Of a stretch of 64,000 nucleotides of DNA, positions 59,514 to 64,000 are shown piece by piece. How positions within the stretch are numbered: position 1 is the first letter of the stretch; every line of letters starts with the position of its first letter. This DNA comes from Gp1-AA122 sp035631655 (GTDB lineage Bacteria > Acidobacteriota > Terriglobia > Terriglobales > Acidobacteriaceae), in the NCBI GenBank assembly GCA_035631655.1, contig DASQIH010000002.1:5338-69337 (forward strand), written 5' to 3'. The notes under the pieces were generated by a model, which was given only the letters and a program-made list of their open reading frames with translations, was not told where the DNA came from and did not search any database. The position numbers and the translations under genes were made by a program.

Positions 59514-61250
59514 ATGAACGCCGCCAAGCCCCAAACCGAAGCCGGCGCGACTTCGCCCGTCGAGTCTCGTCCCTCCAACTTCATCCGCGGCATCATCATC
59601 GAGGACCTGAAGACCAATAAGTACGGCGGCCGCGTGCAAACCCGCTTCCCGCCCGAACCCAACGGCTACCTGCATATTGGTCACGCCAAGGCGATCTGCC
59701 TTGACTTCGGATTGGCCGACGAGTTCGGCGGCAAAACCAACCTGCGTTTCGACGACACCAATCCCGAGAAGGAAGAAACCGAGTACGTCGAATCGATTAT
59801 GGAAGACGTGAAGTGGCTGGGCTTTCACTGGGACGGCCTCTTCTACGCCTCCGACTACTTCGATCAGCTCTATGAGTGGGCCATTCAGCTCATCAAGGCC
59901 GGAAAGGCATACGTCGACGACTTATCCGCCGACGAGATTCGCGAATATCGCGGCACGCTCACCCAGCCCGGCAAGGACAGCCCGTATCGCAATCGATCTG
60001 TGGAAGAAAACCTGGACTTGTTCCAACGCATGCGCGCCGGTGAATTCCCCGATGGCTCGCGAGTTCTTCGCGCCAAGATTGATATGGCTTCGCCTAACCT
60101 GAACATGCGCGATCCGGTGATGTATCGAATCCTCCATGCCGAACATCACCGCACCGGTGACAAGTGGTGCATCTACCCGATGTACGACTACGCCCACGGC
60201 CAATCCGATTCCCTCGAGCGCATCACCCATTCCATGTGCACGCTCGAGTTCGAGGATCACCGGCCTCTCTACAACTGGTTCATCCAGCAGCTCGGCATCT
60301 TTCCTTCACAACAGATTGAATTCGACCGCCTCAACCTCACCTACACACTGTTGAGCAAACGCAAGCTGCTCCAGCTGGTGAACGAAGGCCACGTGCGCGG
60401 CTGGGACGATCCCCGCATGCCCACGCTCTCCGGTATCCGCCGCCGCGGCTACACCCCCGAGGCGATTCGCAACTTCTGCGCGTCTATCGGCGTTTCGAAG
60501 ACGAACGGGACGATCGAGCTGGCAATGCTCGAACATTTCGTCCGCGAAGACTTAAACAAACACGCCCCACGCGTAATGGCCGTGCTGCGGCCGCTGAAAC
60601 TGGTCATCGACAACTACCCGGCCGATCAGGTCGAAGAGATGGAAGCGGTCAACAATCCCGAGGACCCCGGCGCCGGCACGCGCAAGGTGCCGTTTTCCCG
60701 CGTGCTTTACATCGAGCAGGACGATTTCCGCGAGGATCCACCAAAGCAATATTTCCGCCTTTCCCCCGGCAAGGAGGTACGGCTGCGCTATGCCTACTTC
60801 GTGAAGTGCACGGGAGTCGTGAAGAACGAGAAAGGTGAGCCCATCGAAGTGCACTGCACCTACGATCCTGCCACTCGAGGCGGAAATAATCCTCCGGATG
60901 GGCGCAAGGTGAAATCCACGATTCACTGGGTCTCAGCCGGGCACGCTATCGACGGTGAGGTAGGTCTGTACGATACCCTCTTTGCCAAACAAGATCCGAA
61001 TCAAACCGAGGACGGAAAAGATTTCACCTCCAACCTGAACCCGAATTCGCTCGCAGTGCTGAGCCACAGCAAACTCGAGCCTTCGCTGCGGACTGCCCCG
61101 ATCGGTAGCCGCTACCAGTTCGAACGCCTGGGATATTTCTGCGTCGATCCCGACTCAGCCCCAGGGAAACCGGTGTTTAATCGCACGGTTGCATTGAAAG
61201 ACACCTGGGCCAAGGTCGAAACCCGGCAGCGCGGAAACCCAGGCCAGTAA
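59514..61250 (+). CDS. glnS: Glutamine--tRNA ligase
   Basis: GlnS charges tRNA-Gln directly with glutamine. It has 578 residues. The HIGH motif is at 54-57 (NGYLHIGHAKA) and the KMSKS loop reads LLSKRKL (about 278-284). RFDDTNPEKEETEYV and YDYAHGQSDSLE are typical, and the C-terminal beta-barrel anticodon domain begins near residue 350. In bacteria GlnS is thought to have been acquired from eukaryotes, so its presence is a lineage marker. A short gap with a family A repeat separates it from the small basic gene. Confidence 0.96.
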   Translation: MNAAKPQTEAGATSPVESRPSNFIRGIIIEDLKTNKYGGRVQTRFPPEPNGYLHIGHAKAICLDFGLADEFGGKTNLRFDDTNPEKEETEYVESIMEDVKWLGFHWDGLFYASDYFDQLYEWAIQLIKAGKAYVDDLSADEIREYRGTLTQPGKDSPYRNRSVEENLDLFQRMRAGEFPDGSRVLRAKIDMASPNLNMRDPVMYRILHAEHHRTGDKWCIYPMYDYAHGQSDSLERITHSMCTLEFEDHRPLYNWFIQQLGIFPSQQIEFDRLNLTYTLLSKRKLLQLVNEGHVRGWDDPRMPTLSGIRRRGYTPEAIRNFCASIGVSKTNGTIELAMLEHFVREDLNKHAPRVMAVLRPLKLVIDNYPADQVEEMEAVNNPEDPGAGTRKVPFSRVLYIEQDDFREDPPKQYFRLSPGKEVRLRYAYFVKCTGVVKNEKGEPIEVHCTYDPATRGGNNPPDGRKVKSTIHWVSAGHAIDGEVGLYDTLFAKQDPNQTEDGKDFTSNLNPNSLAVLSHSKLEPSLRTAPIGSRYQFERLGYFCVDPDSAPGKPVFNRTVALKDTWAKVETRQRGNPGQ

Positions 61251-61290
61251 GCACTTCAGCCAGGGGTCTGTCGACTTCAGGCTGGGCCAT

Positions 61291-61318
61291 CTATCCGAAA
61301 AGATAGCAATCTATCCGA
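61291..61318. repeat. Short direct repeat CTATCCGA
   Basis: CTATCCGA occurs at 61291-61298 and 61311-61318; between them CTATCCGAAAAGATAG forms a small hairpin. It lies in the 245-base gap after glnS, which otherwise shows nothing recognisable. Confidence 0.5.
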
Positions 61319-61495
61319 CTGAAACCATTCGCCGACGCGCCGACTCACCCCAACCCGAACTACAGCGACCTGCAAGCCACACGCCATGCGTGCCTTATCA
61401 CGCTTGTTGAACTAATTTGGCGCTTTGGCCGGAGAAGTGCAAAGCCAGTTCATATCAGCAGGCGAGACGAGCCAGCAGTCGGGGGGATTACGAAA

Positions 61496-61810
61496 ATGCC
61501 GAACAAATCACCATTGTTGAACTGGGAAATCTGGTTGCGTGGGCTGCTTGCAGCTTTTATCGGGGGAGGCTCAGGAAGCGTGACCAGCGGCTTGGCTTCC
61601 ATGGGCATTGATCCGGAGCATTTCAATCTCGGGAGTGGTTTGCGTCACACCTTCGCCCTCATGGGAGCCGTGTTCCTCGTAAACGGCGCCTTGTCCGTAT
61701 TTCTATATCTGAAACAGAGTCCGCTCCCGACATTGGAATCCGGAACCCAGACTTCGGGACAGACTATGCGTTTCGCGCCTTTGGGTGCCGGTACCGCTCC
61801 TACCCATTAG
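61496..61810 (+). CDS. Small membrane protein of unknown function
   Basis: The protein has 104 residues and two membrane segments (about 11-33 and 52-71) separated by a loop SMGIDPEHFNLGSGLR. The C terminus is Thr/Gly/Pro-rich and hydrophilic. GGGGG lies about 10 bases before the ATG. I do not recognise the family; similarity to small holin-like or phage-associated proteins is only in size and layout. Confidence 0.65.
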   Translation: MPNKSPLLNWEIWLRGLLAAFIGGGSGSVTSGLASMGIDPEHFNLGSGLRHTFALMGAVFLVNGALSVFLYLKQSPLPTLESGTQTSGQTMRFAPLGAGTAPTH

Positions 61811-61856
61811 TCGGGAATTGCACAGCGAAACGGTGGGCAAGAATGAGGACGCCGGC

Positions 61857-62402
61857 TTATCGGTGCACGTGTGGGCTTTGGGCCGGGTTCCCCTTATGCG
61901 TAGCCACCGCCTTCGCCACCTTCACCTCGAACTGCACGGGAAGCTCTTTGGGCGGATAGCAAGCCGCATTGTCACAAGCTTGATATCGAAGTTTCCCGCG
62001 CAGCATATATTTGCCCGGAACAACGGTGTGTAGAGGTCGCACCACCACCGCCAGCGCGAAGTCACCGCTGTATACGCTGAGCTTTTCGTCGGGCGAGAAG
62101 GGGAAGCTCATATCCTGGCCTGGGGGATAGCTGATTTTACCGACCACGATGTCGGTCGGCGCGTCCAGCCTCAGTGCGGTAGGAATCAGAAATTCTGACT
62201 TAGGCTTATTGGAATTGACGTGGTACCCGCGAATCACGCGGAAGTGCAGGCGAACCTCGCCTGGCTTTCCTCCGGGGATGCTGACGATGGGCACGGGCAA
62301 CATGCTCACCGAGGGACCTTTCGGTCCCAGCAGATCCTGTCCCCAAGCCAAACTTGCGGCCATGAGAAGCCCGATCCACCCGAGTTTTTTCGCCCCTCGC
62401 AT
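61857..62402 (-). CDS. DsbD alpha-like thiol-disulfide interchange protein
   Basis: This periplasmic protein of about 181 residues corresponds to the N-terminal domain of DsbD, which passes electrons to periplasmic partners. A signal peptide ends near LAWGQ. The immunoglobulin-like domain shows LHFRVIRGYHVNSNKPKSEF and the two active-site cysteines in RYQACDNAACYPP. It follows tlpA on the same strand with a 72-base gap. The ATG at 62402 is chosen over the upstream TTG at 62411. Confidence 0.88.
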   Translation of the reverse strand: MRGAKKLGWIGLLMAASLAWGQDLLGPKGPSVSMLPVPIVSIPGGKPGEVRLHFRVIRGYHVNSNKPKSEFLIPTALRLDAPTDIVVGKISYPPGQDMSFPFSPDEKLSVYSGDFALAVVVRPLHTVVPGKYMLRGKLRYQACDNAACYPPKELPVQFEVKVAKAVATHKGNPAQSPHVHR

Positions 62403-62474
62403 TAACCGCAATATTAGGACTAAATAACAGCTTGCGCCTACGTTACTTGTGAGCGTGTACCAAAACTCCGAACT

Positions 62475-63035
62475 TCACCTCTGCGCTACCCGTTGCTGGC
62501 CCAGCGCTGCCTTGATGTCCTCCTCAATTTCGCTTTTACTCTTGAGACCGAAGATCCGCGTCACGATCTTGCCTTGGCGATCAATAAAAAAAGTAGAAGG
62601 CAGAAACTGCACCCCGCCATAGGCGCTTCCCACCGATTCCTTGCCCAGCAGAATCGGATAGTTCACACCCATCTCTTTCGTAAACTTCGCGATATCCTCC
62701 TTGCTGGCATCATCGAGGGCGACGCCTACTACCTGAAACCCTTGCGACCCATACTGCTTTTGCAGATCTTCAAACCAGGGCATTTCAATTTTGCAAGGCT
62801 GGCACCAGGTCGCCCAGAAATTCAGGAGGACGGCCTTGCCCCGGAAATCTGAAAGATGCACTGTCGCCCCCTCCAGCGACTGCAAGGCGAATTCTGGAGC
62901 TGGCTTCCCACTCATATCATCGTGTTCCAAAGTGCCATGGTTGAAGCCGGCGCGGCGCGCCATGTAAGGTGCGGCGGCCAGCATGATGGAGACCGCGACG
63001 ATCACTACAACCCAGATAGCAGAATTGCGATTCAC
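62475..63035 (-). CDS. TlpA/ResA-like thiol-disulfide oxidoreductase
   Basis: This membrane-anchored thioredoxin-like protein has 186 residues. An N-terminal helix (IWVVVIVAVSIMLAAAPYM) anchors it in the inner membrane. The active site is WATWCQPCKIE (CxxC), and the TlpA/ResA insertion and cis-Pro region (QFLPSTFFIDRQG) follow. It starts with GTG at 63035, after an AGAGGGGAC ribosome binding site, 14 bases behind ccdA. It would receive electrons from CcdA and reduce periplasmic thiols, for example in cytochrome c assembly. Confidence 0.92.
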   Translation of the reverse strand: MNRNSAIWVVVIVAVSIMLAAAPYMARRAGFNHGTLEHDDMSGKPAPEFALQSLEGATVHLSDFRGKAVLLNFWATWCQPCKIEMPWFEDLQKQYGSQGFQVVGVALDDASKEDIAKFTKEMGVNYPILLGKESVGSAYGGVQFLPSTFFIDRQGKIVTRIFGLKSKSEIEEDIKAALGQQRVAQR

Positions 63036-63049
63036 AGCTTTGTCCCCTC

Positions 63050-63772
63050 TTATAACGCGAACCGATTCAAGAAAGACAAGTAATTCGAAATCAGGGTAAA
63101 CCGGCCCAGCACCAGCAATCCACCCAGCGCGATGAGTAGAACGCCGCTCGCTACCTCCACCGCATGCATGTGCGCACGAAAGCGGCCGTAAAACTTCAGA
63201 AACCGCTCAATCCCCAAAGACGTGAGCAGGAACGGAACCGCCAGCCCGAGTGAATAAACCGCCAGCAGGAGGATTCCCTTGACTATCGAATCCTGCTCCG
63301 CGGCAAAGCCCAGGATGACCGCCAAAATGGGCCCCACGCATGGCGTCCATCCAAAAGCAAAGGCAAATCCGATGACGAATGCCCCCCAAGCGGTGCTTCC
63401 CCCTTGCAGGTTGTGCAGCCGCTTGTCCGCGTAAAGTGCCTTGATCTTGAAAATTCCGGTGAGGTGCAGGCCGAAGAGAATAATAATGACGCCGGCTATC
63501 ACCGCTAGCCTCGACTTGTACACGGCCAGCAGTTGTCCGATGCTGGTGGAAAGCGCCCCCAGGGTTACAAACACGATGCTGAACCCGATGATGAACATGA
63601 TCGAGTTGAACATCACTCGACGCAGCAACTGTCCTTGCTGCGACTTGAGTTCCTCGACACCGACTCCCGAGATCAGCGAAACATAACCTGGAACCAGAGG
63701 CAGCACGCAGGGCGAGAGAAATGAGATCAGCCCAGCTACGAAAGCTGCGATAGGAAGGGGAAGATTTGACAT
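63050..63772 (-). CDS. ccdA: CcdA/DsbD-beta-like thiol electron transporter
   Basis: CcdA carries electrons from cytoplasmic thioredoxin across the membrane. It has 240 residues and six membrane segments. The two conserved cysteines lie in SPCVLPLVPGYVSL (TM1) and GWTPCVGPIL (TM4). It is the first gene of a three-gene set with tlpA and the DsbD-alpha-like gene. A partial TnpB gene lies upstream on the same strand, so the promoter region is close to the insertion element end. Confidence 0.94.
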   Translation of the reverse strand: MSNLPLPIAAFVAGLISFLSPCVLPLVPGYVSLISGVGVEELKSQQGQLLRRVMFNSIMFIIGFSIVFVTLGALSTSIGQLLAVYKSRLAVIAGVIIILFGLHLTGIFKIKALYADKRLHNLQGGSTAWGAFVIGFAFAFGWTPCVGPILAVILGFAAEQDSIVKGILLLAVYSLGLAVPFLLTSLGIERFLKFYGRFRAHMHAVEVASGVLLIALGGLLVLGRFTLISNYLSFLNRFAL

Positions 63773-63779
63773 TCTGCTC

Positions 63780-64000
63780 TATTTTACCTGTCCGACCCAC
63801 TTACACGACATTATCATCCAGGCTCACGATATGCCTTCCCTTCGTGGAATCATATACTTAGTGACTACGCCCCATAGCTAAAGCTAGGGGCTTCAAGGGC
63901 CACGCCCGCTATCGCAGGCGTTTCGGTCCTCAGGCGCAGTCCGCGCCTTAAAATCTCCAATGCCGAGGCATGGTCGCGGGTTGTGTTTAAGCCGCAAGCC
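63780..64000 (-). mobile_element. Right-end part of an IS200/IS605-type element (tnpB 3' end and downstream DNA)
   Basis: The TnpB C terminus lies at 63865-64000, and the element end must be between its stop and the ccdA start at 63772. A strong hairpin at 63870-63890 (CCCC-A-TAGC-TAAA-GCTA-GGGG on the plus strand) and a second one at about 63907-63922 lie in and near the gene end. In this family such structures belong to the right end and the omega RNA. The outer boundary is not visible and the left part is outside the window. Confidence 0.5.
63865..64000 (-). CDS. tnpB: TnpB RNA-guided endonuclease, C-terminal end (rest outside window)
   Basis: The minus strand encodes about 44 residues and a TAG stop. 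The visible part begins at the last zinc-ribbon Cys (ACGLN) and continues with TTRDHASALEILRRG, which is the RuvC-III motif with its catalytic Asp. The tail (ETPAIAGVALEAPSFSYGA) resembles TnpB C termini. TnpB is an RNA-guided DNA nuclease of IS200/IS605 elements. Whether the gene is intact and whether tnpA is present cannot be seen. Confidence 0.8.
   Translation of the reverse strand, partial: ACGLNTTRDHASALEILRRGLRLRTETPAIAGVALEAPSFSYGA

Overview
The window looks like the chromosome of a Gram-negative member of the Acidobacteriota, probably class Terriglobia. This rests on moderate-to-high GC by eye, lpxC, an OmpA-type wall-binding protein, a TonB-dependent receptor with a carboxypeptidase-regulatory domain, many large TPR proteins, separate GltX and GlnS, and gaps filled with degenerate hairpin repeats. 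The assignment is inference, because no rRNA or tRNA gene was found.

Layout. 1-8.2 kb: end of fabG, a GNAT acetyltransferase, a dienelactone hydrolase, an XRE regulator with a good promoter, purH, a 16-bp tandem duplication, a secreted TPR protein and dgt. 8.3-11.1 kb: a secreted M20 peptidase and an OmpA protein diverge from a 378-base gap that holds a perfect 18-bp palindrome. 11.2-19.7 kb: an IS110 remnant, ogt, an APC permease, two FAD amine oxidoreductases with a frameshifted small membrane gene between them, a CDF metal exporter and an ATP-dependent DNA ligase. 19.7-25.7 kb: DUF1385 protein, four-helix-bundle protein, prfA, prmC and a TonB-dependent receptor. 25.8-36.2 kb: purF and purL, selB, trmFO and two MacB-type permeases. 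36.4-42.1 kb: der, a DinG-type helicase and queD-queE-queC. 42.2-48.6 kb: a secreted TPR protein, a PilT-like ATPase, and moeA-moaC-response regulator-mog followed by a DedA-like protein. 48.7-57.1 kb: a DUF6580 membrane protein, a PilZ protein, lpxC, secreted proteins, an SDR and a large GGDEF/HD-GYP protein. 57.3-64 kb: gltX, a small basic protein, glnS, a split DsbD-like redox set (ccdA, tlpA, dsbD-alpha) and the 3' end of a TnpB gene cut by the window edge.

Functional groups. Purine synthesis (purH, purF, purL), queuosine precursor synthesis (queD/E/C), molybdenum cofactor synthesis (moeA, moaC, mog) and translation (prfA, prmC, gltX, glnS, trmFO, der, selB) form the housekeeping core. 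Cyclic-di-GMP and type IV pilus type signalling appears in the PilT-like ATPase, the PatA-like regulator, the PilZ protein and the GGDEF/HD-GYP protein. The APC permease and the two amine oxidoreductases suggest uptake and oxidation of amines or amino acids.

The most unusual property is the intergenic DNA. About eleven families of imperfect inverted repeats recur between unrelated genes. One copy lies in frame inside purL, one supplies the stop codon of the GGDEF/HD-GYP gene, and one pair brackets the four-helix-bundle gene inside what is elsewhere a DUF1385-prfA-prmC neighbourhood. The partial TnpB at the right edge, with a hairpin-rich 3' end, may carry an omega RNA.
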